Shown here: positions 1-8,936 of the stretch, piece after piece
Position numbering within the stretch: the stretch's first letter is position 1
Layout: each line of letters opens with the position of its first letter
Virus record (IMG/VR): IMGVR_UViG_3300044682_000028
Span: 1-38,724 of that record
Source: a virus
DNA length: 38,724 bases
Direction: 5' to 3' (one strand)
Notes under the pieces: generated by a model
What the model was told of the DNA's origin: nothing
Databases searched by the model: none
Seen by the model: the letters and a program-made list of their open reading frames with translations, nothing else
Program-made: the position numbers and the translations under genes

Positions 1-111
1 TAAGTCGACCGCGCGCGCCTTCGTTCGCGCCGCGGCCGGTCAAGTTCTGGCGCCTCGGCGCTGGATGTACCCCACATGAACGAAACCAACGAACAACAGC
101 CGATCGCTTCG
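1..111. repeat. Terminal direct repeat, left copy (circular overlap)
   Basis: These 111 bases are identical to the last 111 bases of the window (38614-38724). The right copy runs into the same start codon and first codons of the scaffold gene, so the two ends describe one locus. A perfect repeat of about one assembly word length fits a circular or circularly permuted molecule better than a biological terminal repeat. This agrees with the headful packaging expected of a P22-like phage. Confidence 0.9.
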
Positions 112-1023
112 ACTCCTGCGGCGCCGTCCGCTCCGGTCGAAACTCCGCTTTCTGATTTGTCTCTGGGCGACTATCGCGCCACGCGCGAACCAAAGAAGCC
201 TGCGAACGAAGCGAAAGCGGCGGCTCCCTCTCCTGCCGCTGCTGCTGGCGAAACCGACGAAGTCGAAGAGCTGGAAGCAACCGCAACCCCTGAACAGCAT
301 GCGGAGCGAAAGAAAAAGCTCGGCGGCTTCCAAAGGACGATCAGCAAGCAGAACGAAGAAATCGCAGCGCTGAAACAACGCCTGGGCGCGCAAACGCCTG
401 CGGCGGCTGCAGCTCCTGCGACGCCTCCCGCTCCACCGGCTGCTATGCCGGCCGCAGCGCCTGCTGAAGCCTTTGACAAGCCAAAACCCGTGCTCGCCGA
501 TTGCGCGACGCTCGAAGAATTTACGGAAAAACTCTCGGACTGGAAAGACGAAGAGCGCACCTGGCGCAACGAACGCAAAGCGACTGCAGCGATAGAAGCT
601 GCGGCGCGGACGGCGCTCGTTGAAAGCTGGCAGACTCGGCAGACTTCCTTCAAAGAGCAAACAGAAGACTACGACGCGGTGCTCGCGCTCGTTGACGATG
701 TGATGGTCTCCCCCGCTCACCAGAAATTATTTCTGGAATCCGATCACGGGCCGGCGCTGGCGTACCACCTGGCGCAAGACCCGGACGAACTCAAGCGGTT
801 TGTTGGACTCTCACCAACCAACGCGGCGAAAGAAATCGGCAAGCTCGAAGCGCTTCTGTTTCCCGTGGCACCGGCTGAATCAGAAGAACCTGAACCCAAA
901 GTAAGCGCGGCGCCGCGGCCGTTTCGTCCGGTCACGGGCAACTCGGCGCGCGTCTCCCCGGATCCCGCAAAGCTCACCTCCGCGGAGTACCGCAAAGCAC
1001 GCGAGTCCGGCCGCATCAATTAG
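76..1023 (+). CDS. Head scaffolding protein (P22 gp8-like by position)
   Basis: This protein of 315 residues lies directly between portal (across the join) and coat, the place of the scaffolding gene in P22 (gp8, 303 residues). The family guides coat assembly into procapsids and then leaves. Residues 1-150 are rich in Ala, Pro and Glu, with an Ala/Pro-rich stretch around 110-135. The rest is charged and predicted helical, and the C-terminus is short and basic, as in other scaffolds. The ATG at 76 is chosen because the nearby ATG at 65 meets a stop after three codons. No strong ribosome site is visible. The assignment rests on length, composition and synteny rather than a diagnostic motif. A second partial copy (38689-38724) is only the end overlap. 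Confidence 0.8.
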   Translation: MNETNEQQPIASTPAAPSAPVETPLSDLSLGDYRATREPKKPANEAKAAAPSPAAAAGETDEVEELEATATPEQHAERKKKLGGFQRTISKQNEEIAALKQRLGAQTPAAAAAPATPPAPPAAMPAAAPAEAFDKPKPVLADCATLEEFTEKLSDWKDEERTWRNERKATAAIEAAARTALVESWQTRQTSFKEQTEDYDAVLALVDDVMVSPAHQKLFLESDHGPALAYHLAQDPDELKRFVGLSPTNAAKEIGKLEALLFPVAPAESEEPEPKVSAAPRPFRPVTGNSARVSPDPAKLTSAEYRKARESGRIN

Positions 1024-1080
1024 CGCTCGCGCTTACGCAACCCGCGCGGCTCAATGTCCGCGCTTTAGGACCTCTCCGAA

Positions 1081-2355
1081 GTGGCAAATAACCTCTTAAC
1101 CGACTCTCACATCACCGCGGAAGCGCTGATGATCCTCGAGAACAATCTGATGTTCACAAAACAAGTGGACAGACAGCTCGACCAGGAATTCAAAAACGCC
1201 AAACGCGGCGCCGTGATTAGCGTTCGCAAACCGCCAAGATACGTGGTCCGAGATGGCCAAAACATCGCCATTCAGGACACCGTACAAACGCAGGTCCCTT
1301 TCACCTTGTCGCATCAATTCGGCGTCGACGTCGAATTCTATTCCGCGGATTTGGCGCTGTCCATCTCCGATTTCGGAACGGAAATTCTCGCGCCGCAAAT
1401 GGCCGCGATTGCGAACGCGATCGACTACTCGGGCATGCAACAAGCGTTGAACGTCCCGAACGCGGTCGGTACGCCGGGCGCGACCTTCGCCGGCACGCAA
1501 ACCGCACAGCAGACGCTAAGCACCTTCACGACCGCGAATGCATTGCTCGACAAGAACGCTTGTCCGCGCGATGGCAACAGGGCGGCGGTCATCAACGAAG
1601 ACGCGCAAGCCATTCTCGTCGCGAATCTCTCGGGGCTCTTTCAGGATGGCGACGATATCGCGCGCCAGTACCGCGAGGGAACGATGGGCAAGACCGTCGG
1701 CAACAAATTTACGATGGATCAAAACGTCGCCTCGTTCACCATCGGCGCGTTCTCGGGTACGGCTCTGGTGAACGGCTCGGGGCAGGGCGTTCTCACGCCT
1801 CCCGGTCAAGGTCTCGGGCAGGGCGGCTACACGCCGTACACGCTGCTCGTGAAGGGCTTCACGCCGGGTACGCTCGTCGCCTCAAACGGCGATCGCTTCA
1901 CACTGCCGAATACCTTTGGCGTCAATCCGCAATCGCGCGCCACGTGGAACAGGCTGCAACAGTTCGTCGTTCTGAATACCTCGCCTGTGATCTCGGATGG
2001 CTCGGGGAACGCGGCGCTGCAAATCTATCCGCCGATCATCGGGCCCGGCACGGCTTACACGACCGTGACACGGCTTCCGCTGAATAACGACGCTTTGACC
2101 TTCATCGGTACGCCGGGCACGGTCACACCGCAAAACTTGGTTTTCCATAAAACCGCGTTCACCTTCGCTTGTGCAAACCTCCCGCTACCGGGCGGCATGC
2201 ACATGGCCGCGCGCAAAGCGGATAAGCAGCTCGGCATCTCGCTGCGTTTTGTGGCCGGCTACAACATCGCAACCGATCAATTCATCGGCCGTTTCGATGT
2301 TCTCTGCGGCTGGCTCACGCAACGGCCTGAGCTCGCGTGTGTGGTGTACGGCTAG
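1081..2355 (+). CDS. Major coat protein, P22 gp5 family (HK97 fold)
   Basis: This 424-residue protein is the major capsid subunit (P22 gp5 is 430 residues). The N-terminal part resembles the P22 coat family: a helix-rich start (LLTDSHITAEALMILENNL), then VRKPPRY and a PFTLSHQFGVDVEF strand region, and a C-terminal stretch with MHMAARKADKQLGISLRF. The middle (about 190-300) probably corresponds to the inserted domain typical of this family. Translation starts at GTG 1081, with AGGA at 1067-1070 ten bases upstream. It follows the scaffold gene, as in P22. Nothing appears truncated. Members of this family form icosahedral heads around scaffold and portal. Confidence 0.93.
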   Translation: MANNLLTDSHITAEALMILENNLMFTKQVDRQLDQEFKNAKRGAVISVRKPPRYVVRDGQNIAIQDTVQTQVPFTLSHQFGVDVEFYSADLALSISDFGTEILAPQMAAIANAIDYSGMQQALNVPNAVGTPGATFAGTQTAQQTLSTFTTANALLDKNACPRDGNRAAVINEDAQAILVANLSGLFQDGDDIARQYREGTMGKTVGNKFTMDQNVASFTIGAFSGTALVNGSGQGVLTPPGQGLGQGGYTPYTLLVKGFTPGTLVASNGDRFTLPNTFGVNPQSRATWNRLQQFVVLNTSPVISDGSGNAALQIYPPIIGPGTAYTTVTRLPLNNDALTFIGTPGTVTPQNLVFHKTAFTFACANLPLPGGMHMAARKADKQLGISLRFVAGYNIATDQFIGRFDVLCGWLTQRPELACVVYG

Positions 2356-2384
2356 ACGCTTTTCCCAAAGGAGACAACTTATCA

Positions 2385-2891
2385 ATGAAAACTCTGACTC
2401 TCACTCTGGCGGCGCTCCTCGCCTCCGTCTCGCTCTACGCGCAAGCTCCCGGTCAAACCATCACGCCGGCGCCGGGGCAGTTCTACCCGATCACGCCGTC
2501 GTCGACTGTTCCGGCCGCGAGCGGCTCTTACATCTCGCCCGTCGTGGTCTCCACGGCGCCGACGTATCTGCAGGTCTGCGGAAGTTACAACATCTGGTAC
2601 TACAACTGGCAAACCGGCGCGCTCTACGGCTGCGTGAACGGCGGGCTGATTCCTCTGCCGCTGATGGAGCGCACCGGCACCACCAACAACACCGATCAAT
2701 CGGGCTTTATTACGCTCGTCGCGGGCGCGGCGACGTACACGTTCACCGGCACCTACGTGACGGCTCCCGTTTGCACGGCGTCGGACACGACCGCGCTGGC
2801 GCTCGTCAAACCGACTACGACGAATACGACCCTTTCCCTTACCGGCACGGGTACGGACGTCATTGCTTACTCCTGCACGGCACGCACCTAA
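2385..2891 (+). CDS. Small exported Thr-rich protein next to coat
   Basis: This 168-residue protein opens with a classic Sec signal: MKT, a hydrophobic stretch to about residue 19, and an AQA cleavage motif near residue 21. The mature part is rich in Thr, Ser and Ala and looks all-beta, with four Cys in two pairs (about 66/86 and 127/164) that could form disulfides. Its end (TFTGTYVTAPVCTASD, then TLSLTGTGTDVIAYSC) resembles a small domain seen in many phage fibre and host surface proteins. A strong AAAGGAGA at 2367-2374 sets the ATG at 2385. The place after coat would suit a head decoration or head fibre, but a cytoplasmically assembled virion protein should not need a signal peptide. It may instead act in the host periplasm or on its surface. 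Function is unknown. Confidence 0.75.
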   Translation: MKTLTLTLAALLASVSLYAQAPGQTITPAPGQFYPITPSSTVPAASGSYISPVVVSTAPTYLQVCGSYNIWYYNWQTGALYGCVNGGLIPLPLMERTGTTNNTDQSGFITLVAGAATYTFTGTYVTAPVCTASDTTALALVKPTTTNTTLSLTGTGTDVIAYSCTART

Positions 2892-2934
2892 AAGCGCGCG
2901 GCGCATACAACCTCGAAAGGACAAACAGAACACT

Positions 2935-3228
2935 ATGGCGGCTCCCACTAAATCCGTACAGCATCTGCAGAACACCGGCCATCACTGGCTAGAGAAAGAT
3001 CAGGCGCAACCGGCCTACGCGGTGCAGGAATTCCCGAAAACCATGCACCATAAAGACGGCTCGACGGCGACCGTCTTTGATCCAGCCGGCCAAGCCAAAC
3101 TCGGCTCCGACTGGGAACAATCGCCCGCAATTTGGGCCGATCGGCGCGCGAAGGAAGCGGCCGACAAAGACGCCAAAGACAAAGCAGCGGCCGACAAAGC
3201 CGATGCGAAAGACAGCGGCAAGAAGTAG
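2935..3228 (+). CDS. Small hypothetical structural-region protein
   Basis: This 97-residue protein has no family I can name. Residues 1-65 are mixed, with HKDGSTATVFDPAGQAKLGSDW suggesting a small beta-rich unit. The last 35 residues are a run of Lys, Ala and Asp (repeated ADKDAKDKAA-type units), probably a helical or disordered tail. ATG 2935 follows GAAAGGA at 2915-2921. It lies between the exported protein and gp4, in a place with no P22 counterpart. Codon use matches the structural genes. A minor head protein is possible but unproven. Confidence 0.7.
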   Translation: MAAPTKSVQHLQNTGHHWLEKDQAQPAYAVQEFPKTMHHKDGSTATVFDPAGQAKLGSDWEQSPAIWADRRAKEAADKDAKDKAAADKADAKDSGKK

Positions 3229-3241
3229 TTAAGGCAAACTC

Positions 3242-4006
3242 ATGGCGTCGACTCCGTACACGGTCCTAAATCTCATCTCGCGTTCCATGCGCCTCGTCGG
3301 CGCGCTCAATGTCGGCGATGCTCCGACCGCGGCAGAATTGCAGGATGGGCTCGAAGCACTGAATGCGATGGTCGACGCCTGGGCGAATCAGCGGCTCTTG
3401 ATCTACACGACGCAGCGCCTCCTGTTCGGTCTCAACAGCGGGCAACAGAGCTACGAAATTGGACCCAACGCGGTCGACTGGGTGACGGCGCGGCCGGATT
3501 ATCTGGAGGGCGCCGGCCTGGTGTATGGCGTCGGCGGCGTCAATTTCGAGCGGCCGGTCGAGATTTACACCTGGGACGAATGGCAGAATCAACGCTCGAA
3601 ACAGCTCTCGACGTCCGTTGTCACTGCGCTGATTTATGACTACGGCTTTTCGAATCCGAACTCGAGCGCGACGGATACGGGCTCGGGTACGGTCTTCGTG
3701 TGGCCGGTTCCGAACGCCACGGGCCTGCTCGCGCTCTATCTTCCGCTCGCGGTGCAACAATTCACGAGCGCCAATCAGACGGTCTCGCTTCCGCCTGGCT
3801 ACCGGCGCGCGCTGCAATACAATCTCGCGGTCGAATTCTCGCCTGAATTCGACACGGAGCCCTCGCCCGTGGTGCTCGCGATCGCCGAGTCTTCGCTCGA
3901 CTACATCAAACGCAACAATGTGCGCCTGAACGCGCTGCGCTGTGATCCGGGGATGGCGCGGCATCAACGCGGCGGGCAGGCTTTCAATCTCTACGTAGGC
4001 GAATAA
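3242..4006 (+). CDS. P22 gp4-like tail accessory / head completion protein
   Basis: This 254-residue protein matches the P22 tail accessory factor gp4 family, which binds under the portal after packaging and begins to close the head. The N-terminal signature is visible: LISRSMRLVGALNVGDAP, then AELQDGLEALNAMVDAW and a QRLLFGLNSGQQSYEIG strand region. The end (PPGYRRALQYNLAVEFSPEF) is also typical. It is longer than P22 gp4 (166 residues), as many relatives are. ATG 3242 has AAGG about eight bases upstream. Its TAA overlaps the next ATG by one base (4006), implying translational coupling to gp10. In P22, gp4 also has weak muramidase activity; nothing here tests that. Confidence 0.9.
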   Translation: MASTPYTVLNLISRSMRLVGALNVGDAPTAAELQDGLEALNAMVDAWANQRLLIYTTQRLLFGLNSGQQSYEIGPNAVDWVTARPDYLEGAGLVYGVGGVNFERPVEIYTWDEWQNQRSKQLSTSVVTALIYDYGFSNPNSSATDTGSGTVFVWPVPNATGLLALYLPLAVQQFTSANQTVSLPPGYRRALQYNLAVEFSPEFDTEPSPVVLAIAESSLDYIKRNNVRLNALRCDPGMARHQRGGQAFNLYVGE

Positions 4007-5250
4007 TGGCGGCTTTCGAAAACTTCATCGGCGGCAGTTATCAAGGGCGATCGCAGCAACAGGACGCGGAGCGCTCGGCGAACCAGTACGTGGAACCGGC
4101 GGGCGCCGCGGGCGCGAACGCCAAAGGCGCGGCCGTGCTGCTCTCGAAACCGGGCCTGGCGACGTTCGCGACGTTCGCGGCCGGCGCGGTCGTGAGCGAA
4201 TGCGCGCTCAACGGCCGCGGCTTTGCCGTGGTACAGCTCGGCGCCTCCAATTACTTTTATGAAGTGCTGGCGAGTGGGCTCTCGATCAACTACGGCACGC
4301 TGCCGGGCGATCGCCGGTCGCAAATGTGTGCGAGTCAGAATCAAATCGTGATTTTGTCGGGCGGGCTCGGCTTCTGCTTTACGCTCGCGACGAATACGCT
4401 GGCGCTCATCACGTCGGGCGCTTTTCCGATTGGCGCGGTGAAGGTGGGCAATCTCGACGGCTACTTCGTCGTCCTCGAGCCGAATTCGCAAGTCTTCGCG
4501 ATCTCGTCTCTGAACGATGGAACCACCTGGAACGCGCTGGATTACGGCGACGCCGAAGGCGAACCGGGCAACATCACGACGTTTATTGTGGACCATCGGC
4601 AAATCTGGTTTTTTGGGAACAATCACGCCGAAATTTACTACGACTCGGGCGCGGCGAATTTTCCGCTGGCGCGGCTCGAGGGCGCATTTATGGAACAGGG
4701 CGCGGGCGTGTGTATCGATGGGCTTTTCCAGTGCGATAACACCATCTTTTGGCTCGGCGGCAACCGTGACGGGCAGGGGATTTTCTGGCGGGCGAACGGC
4801 TATCAACCGACGCGCATTTCGACGCCGGCGATTGAGTACCTGGTCGAACAATGGCCGACGCTCGCCGATGTGTCGGGCTACTGTTACCAGGAATCGGGGC
4901 ACACCTTCGCGCGCTGGGATGCGCCTAGCGCGAACGGCGGGCTCGGCGCTTCGCTGCTCTTCGATGTGCTCTCGGGCTTCTGGCACGAGCGCTTTTTTTG
5001 GAACGCTTCGCTCGGGCTCGAGCTGGCCGACTTAGCGCGCTCGCACATGTTCGTCTTCGGTAAACATCTCGTCGGCGATTGGCGTTCGGGCACAATCTAC
5101 GAGCAAAGCATGCAATACAATTCGGACGCCGGCGCGCAAATTCGGCGCATCCGCGCGGCGCCGGATCTGTCGAACGGCGGCAAGTACGTCAAGTACGCCG
5201 AATTTCGGTTGCTGTGCGATGTGGGCGTGGGCCGGGCGGTGGGGAGTTAA
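4006..5250 (+). CDS. P22 gp10-like DNA stabilisation protein, lacking its C-terminal part
   Basis: This 414-residue protein is the tail hub or plug of the gp10 family, which binds gp4 and keeps packaged DNA inside. Family features are FENFIGGSYQGRS near the start, repeated beta-propeller-like strands, FGNNHAEIYYDSG, and the late block FGKHLVGDWRSGTIYEQS followed by IRRIRAAPDLSN. Relatives continue after a VGVG-type segment with a SxDGGRxW strand block. Here the gene stops right at that point. The missing block is found at the end of the next gene (5250-6476). The two parts add up to about 480 residues, near P22 gp10 (472). The TAA and the next ATG overlap by one base in the -1 frame. Confidence 0.88.
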   Translation: MAAFENFIGGSYQGRSQQQDAERSANQYVEPAGAAGANAKGAAVLLSKPGLATFATFAAGAVVSECALNGRGFAVVQLGASNYFYEVLASGLSINYGTLPGDRRSQMCASQNQIVILSGGLGFCFTLATNTLALITSGAFPIGAVKVGNLDGYFVVLEPNSQVFAISSLNDGTTWNALDYGDAEGEPGNITTFIVDHRQIWFFGNNHAEIYYDSGAANFPLARLEGAFMEQGAGVCIDGLFQCDNTIFWLGGNRDGQGIFWRANGYQPTRISTPAIEYLVEQWPTLADVSGYCYQESGHTFARWDAPSANGGLGASLLFDVLSGFWHERFFWNASLGLELADLARSHMFVFGKHLVGDWRSGTIYEQSMQYNSDAGAQIRRIRAAPDLSNGGKYVKYAEFRLLCDVGVGRAVGS

Positions 5251-6476
5251 TGCCGACTCTTCAATACCGCGGCGTCATCGCGTTGACGTTTAGCCGCTTC
5301 GCGCCGATCACGCTCTCGGGTACGTGGGTGGGTGATCCCTCGGGCGTCGGCGCGCTCTCGCAATCGTATGACCTCATTACTCAAGCGCTCTCCTTTGGCG
5401 GCGCGGCCGGCTACGTGGCGCCGTGGTCCTTCTTCATGCTGCTCAATGGGAAGTACAACTTCGTCACCATCTCGAATTCTCAGTCGGGCGGCAACACCGC
5501 GGGCAACGCGCTCACAGGTTTGCTCATCGCCGGGCACCTGATAACGGGCGGCATTACATCGGCCGGGCTCGTCGTTGTGAACGATACGCTGCTCCCGGCG
5601 ACGCTCACGAATGCGACGATCGCGCTCAATAACCTACCGATGACGACGGGCTGCGGGACGATCACGGGCGTTGTTGACACCGGCTATCCTATGCCGGTTA
5701 CACTCGGGCCCGGCGATCAGTCGTACGGCCTCCCTTTTCAGAATTTCACGGACGGCTACAATCGGCTCGCGCTCTACACGCCGGGCGGCGTCGCGCATGC
5801 GCCGGCGCTTTTCGGCGCGCTCTACGACAGGCAGATGTTCAACGCTTGCGACGTGATCAACGGCATCAATTACACGTACTGCAGCCAGATCGGCTCGAAC
5901 AATTTGCAGGTTTGGCGCTTCAATCCGGCGAGTGGCACGATTACGTTTTCCACCTATAACGAAGCTATCCTCGTTTCCGCGCCGGGCACGGGTATCAGCG
6001 AGTTTGACAAGCCGACACCGTACGGCTTTCAATTTAGGGACGCAACGCTCGGGCTCTGCCTGTGCGATATGTCGATGCAGAACTACTGGCAGCTGCAAGT
6101 GAGCTCGCCCGTGTCGTACCTCGATCAAATGACTTTCGACGCGGGCGGGATTGCCTACGCTTTCGGCAACGATGGCAATGCTTATTGGTCCGGCGTGCCC
6201 TACTTGAGCGCGATCGTCGGCGCGGGCGGAATTCCGGCAGGCGGCGCGCCGGTCACGGGCACGGGCGTTACTCCGCAAATGATCTTGCAAGTGTCGAACG
6301 ACGGCGGGCGTTCCTGGGGAAATGAACGCACCGCGTCCCTCGGCGCCCTCGGCGCGACGCATACGCTGGTCCGCTGGCGGCGCCTGGGGCGCTCGCGCAA
6401 TCGCTGCTTTCGGACGATCTGTACTGAGAACGTGAACGTCGCGCTGGTCGCGGCCGATCTGGATAGCTCGCGCTAA
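5250..6476 (+). CDS. Unknown domain fused to the displaced C-terminal block of gp10
   Basis: This 408-residue protein has two parts. Residues 1 to about 340 are an all-beta-looking domain rich in Gly, Thr and Ala, with several Cys (for example in NACDVINGINYTYC and LGLCLCDMS); I do not recognise it. The last ~65 residues (ILQVSNDGGRSWGNERTAS, then LVRWRRLGRSRNRCFR) are the block that normally ends gp10-family proteins. So this gene carries both an insert and the tail of its neighbour. It starts at ATG 5250, overlapping the stop of gp10 (TAATG), without its own ribosome site. Reinitiation is the simplest reading. A -1 frameshift joining the two would also restore one polypeptide. The insert may form an extra tail lobe in the place where P22 has its needle gene 26. 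Confidence 0.85.
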   Translation: MPTLQYRGVIALTFSRFAPITLSGTWVGDPSGVGALSQSYDLITQALSFGGAAGYVAPWSFFMLLNGKYNFVTISNSQSGGNTAGNALTGLLIAGHLITGGITSAGLVVVNDTLLPATLTNATIALNNLPMTTGCGTITGVVDTGYPMPVTLGPGDQSYGLPFQNFTDGYNRLALYTPGGVAHAPALFGALYDRQMFNACDVINGINYTYCSQIGSNNLQVWRFNPASGTITFSTYNEAILVSAPGTGISEFDKPTPYGFQFRDATLGLCLCDMSMQNYWQLQVSSPVSYLDQMTFDAGGIAYAFGNDGNAYWSGVPYLSAIVGAGGIPAGGAPVTGTGVTPQMILQVSNDGGRSWGNERTASLGALGATHTLVRWRRLGRSRNRCFRTICTENVNVALVAADLDSSR

Positions 6477-8936
6477 ATGGCTTCCGCGCTCGGCAAACCG
6501 GCCTATTCGGCGCCGCTGGTCCTACCGTCCGGCGTGGTGTCTCCCACGTGGCTGCGCTGGTTCAACGAACTGTTTGCGGCCGGGCAAGCGTTGCAGGCGG
6601 CGCAAAGCGCGCTCGCGTCACTCCAAGCAACGCTCGCGACGGATACCGCGAACATCAAAGCGTTACAAACGGCGATGCTGGCGGCGCAAAGCGCGATCGC
6701 GGCCTCGGCCGCGGCGCTGGCGCTCGTGCAAACGACTCTCACCTCGTTAGGCAACACGGTCGCGCAACACACCCAACAAATCGCGGCGTTAAGCGCGGGC
6801 GTCGCGGCGCTGCCCTCCGCGCTTTATTTCAACGTGAAAGATTATGCGGCGACGGGCAACGGCGCGGCCGATGATAGCGCGGCGATTCTCGCGGCCGTCA
6901 ACGCGGCGAATGCGGCGGGCGGCGGCTGCGTTTTCTTTCCGGCCGGCACTTACTCAACAGGCACCATTCCGCTGTATAGCTTCGTGAGCTTCGAGGGCGC
7001 CGCGGAAGAGTCGAGCATTCTGAAGCTCAAACCGGGCACGAATGCGGATCTCTTTCAAGGCACCATCGCCGGCTATACCAACGGGGTGAACGGGTACACC
7101 GGCACAACCGCGCTGGTGAACCTGGCGGCGCCGGCCGGCACGGGCTCAAACACCGGGATAACGGGCTTTGCGATTCGCAACCTCACGCTCGATGGCAACG
7201 TGTCAAATCAAACCGGGTACGGCGCCGGCCTGCGGCTCTATGGCTACGGTTATCGGCTCGCGAACCTCTACATCCGCAACTTCTACGGCGACGGCATCTA
7301 TGCCGACTGGAACCCCAACACTTCTTCGTTTTCGCTCTCGCCAAATCAGCTCGAGTCGCAATGGCTCAACCTGAAAATTCACGATATCGGCTACTCGCTG
7401 GCAAGTTCCGTGTCGATGGGTATTCGATTGGCGGGCGGCACAGATAACCAACTGTCCAACATCATCATTTACAAAACCGGGTCGCACGGCATGCAAATCG
7501 GCCCGAATGCTCAAGCGGCGCAATGCACCTCGCTGCATGTGTGGGGCGTCGCGAACGGAAACAACGCGGCCGGCATCTTGTGCGAAGCAAACGGCTGTAT
7601 GTTCGTGAATTGTGAAGTCGAGGGCTCGGACGTCTGCGAAGTCGCGCTGATTTGCGCGCAAGTCAACTGGTACGGGGGCAAGGTGTTCGGCGGTGGCACG
7701 CCGGGCACGGCCTACACGGGCTTTCAACTGGGTCAGCTCGCCGGCGATTTGCCGTTTGTCGGCTCGGCCAATCAAACGACGCCGGGCTCGCTCGCAAATC
7801 CCCCCACGGCTGCGGCCGGCACCATCTACACGTGTTCGGCTTCGATCATCGAAACCTACCTCGAGAACACTTACGGCGGCGCGCTGAATCCGCGCTCGGA
7901 AAACTCGAACATCATCAACGTGGTGTGCAACCAAACCGGGACCACGGCGATGCGCGTGTCGCCGGTCTCGGCCGCAACGCTCAACACCAACGACGCCTTT
8001 TCTGTGCGCGTCAAAGGCATCACGAGCGATGGCAGTTTCGGCACCGCGGGCGGCTTCCAGACAGGCAATTCGGGGAACCCCGCGTTCGCAATCTATGATG
8101 CGTCGGGGCACGCGCTCTTTCTCATCAATGGCGCCGGCCGGCCGTTCGGCGCGGGGCTCTTTACCGTGCCTGGAAGCGACATAAACGGCTATGTCGACTG
8201 GTTTTTCGCGACGAAAACCTATCAAATCACGCATACGGGGTTCTTTCAGTCGCTCGCCTCGGGCTTTGCGGTCGGCTCGAACGTGGCGGCGACGGTCGCA
8301 ACCGCCAGTATTCCGGCGCCCTGGCAGCTCGGCGCCGGCGCAACGGTGGTCGTCTACAATTCGGCCGCGGCGCCTCCCTACTCGCCGAACCCGCAAACGC
8401 CGTACTCGTACGGCAAGGTGCGCGTCAACGCGGCCTCGGCCGTCACGGGCCTCATTCTGCAAGCGGGCTCGATCGACGGCACGGAAGTCACGCTGTGCAA
8501 CGAATCGGCCTACCCGCTGACGTTCGCGGCGACGGGCTCGAACGTCGCGCTCGCCTCCTGGCAAATTCCCGCGGGCTCGGCGCGTAAGGTCATGTGGAAC
8601 GGCTACACCGCGCTGTGGTATCCCGAAGCGGCGCTCGCGACGACGGGCGGCGGCTACACCGTGCAACCGCAACGCACCATTACCGCGAGTACGACGGCGC
8701 TGGCGACGGATGCAATGCTCTTTGCAAATGCGGCCTCCGGCGCGATCACGGTCACGCTCCCGGCGACTCCCTCGACCAATCAAATTGTGGAAGTCAAGAA
8801 AATCGACTCAAGCGCGAACGCGGTCACGCTGACGCCGGCGACGGGCACGCTTGACGGCGCGGCGAGCGTGTCGTGGTCTCTCTCGCTGCTGGCGCTCGAA
8901 GTGCAATTCGACGGCGCGAACTGGTGGATTATATGA
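6477..8936 (+). CDS. Tail spike with pectate-lyase-type beta-helix
   Basis: This 819-residue protein is the likely receptor-binding or depolymerising spike. Residues 1-35 may attach to the tail. About 35-115 is Ala/Gln/Leu-rich and helical, a probable trimeric coiled coil. From about 120 the sequence FNVKDYAATGNGAADDSAAI followed by GGCVFFPAGTYS is the hallmark start of the pectate-lyase-3 family, and repeating beta-helix coils follow to about 550. The C-terminal 100 residues (from GGGYTVQPQRTITAS) are Thr/Ala-rich beta strands ending in NWWII, a probable trimerisation cap. ATG 6477 directly follows the preceding TAA. Whether it cleaves a polysaccharide or only binds cannot be told from sequence. 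Its last bases overlap the next gene. Confidence 0.9.
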   Translation: MASALGKPAYSAPLVLPSGVVSPTWLRWFNELFAAGQALQAAQSALASLQATLATDTANIKALQTAMLAAQSAIAASAAALALVQTTLTSLGNTVAQHTQQIAALSAGVAALPSALYFNVKDYAATGNGAADDSAAILAAVNAANAAGGGCVFFPAGTYSTGTIPLYSFVSFEGAAEESSILKLKPGTNADLFQGTIAGYTNGVNGYTGTTALVNLAAPAGTGSNTGITGFAIRNLTLDGNVSNQTGYGAGLRLYGYGYRLANLYIRNFYGDGIYADWNPNTSSFSLSPNQLESQWLNLKIHDIGYSLASSVSMGIRLAGGTDNQLSNIIIYKTGSHGMQIGPNAQAAQCTSLHVWGVANGNNAAGILCEANGCMFVNCEVEGSDVCEVALICAQVNWYGGKVFGGGTPGTAYTGFQLGQLAGDLPFVGSANQTTPGSLANPPTAAAGTIYTCSASIIETYLENTYGGALNPRSENSNIINVVCNQTGTTAMRVSPVSAATLNTNDAFSVRVKGITSDGSFGTAGGFQTGNSGNPAFAIYDASGHALFLINGAGRPFGAGLFTVPGSDINGYVDWFFATKTYQITHTGFFQSLASGFAVGSNVAATVATASIPAPWQLGAGATVVVYNSAAAPPYSPNPQTPYSYGKVRVNAASAVTGLILQAGSIDGTEVTLCNESAYPLTFAATGSNVALASWQIPAGSARKVMWNGYTALWYPEAALATTGGGYTVQPQRTITASTTALATDAMLFANAASGAITVTLPATPSTNQIVEVKKIDSSANAVTLTPATGTLDGAASVSWSLSLLALEVQFDGANWWII

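Noticed and set aside
3991-4986. 331-codon - strand frame
   Set aside because: It is a shadow of the gp10-like gene with Arg/Ala-rich random composition.
7203-8783. 526-codon open frame on the - strand
   Set aside because: It is the mirror of the spike gene in GC-rich DNA. The protein is Arg-rich without structure, and the + strand gene has clear family motifs.
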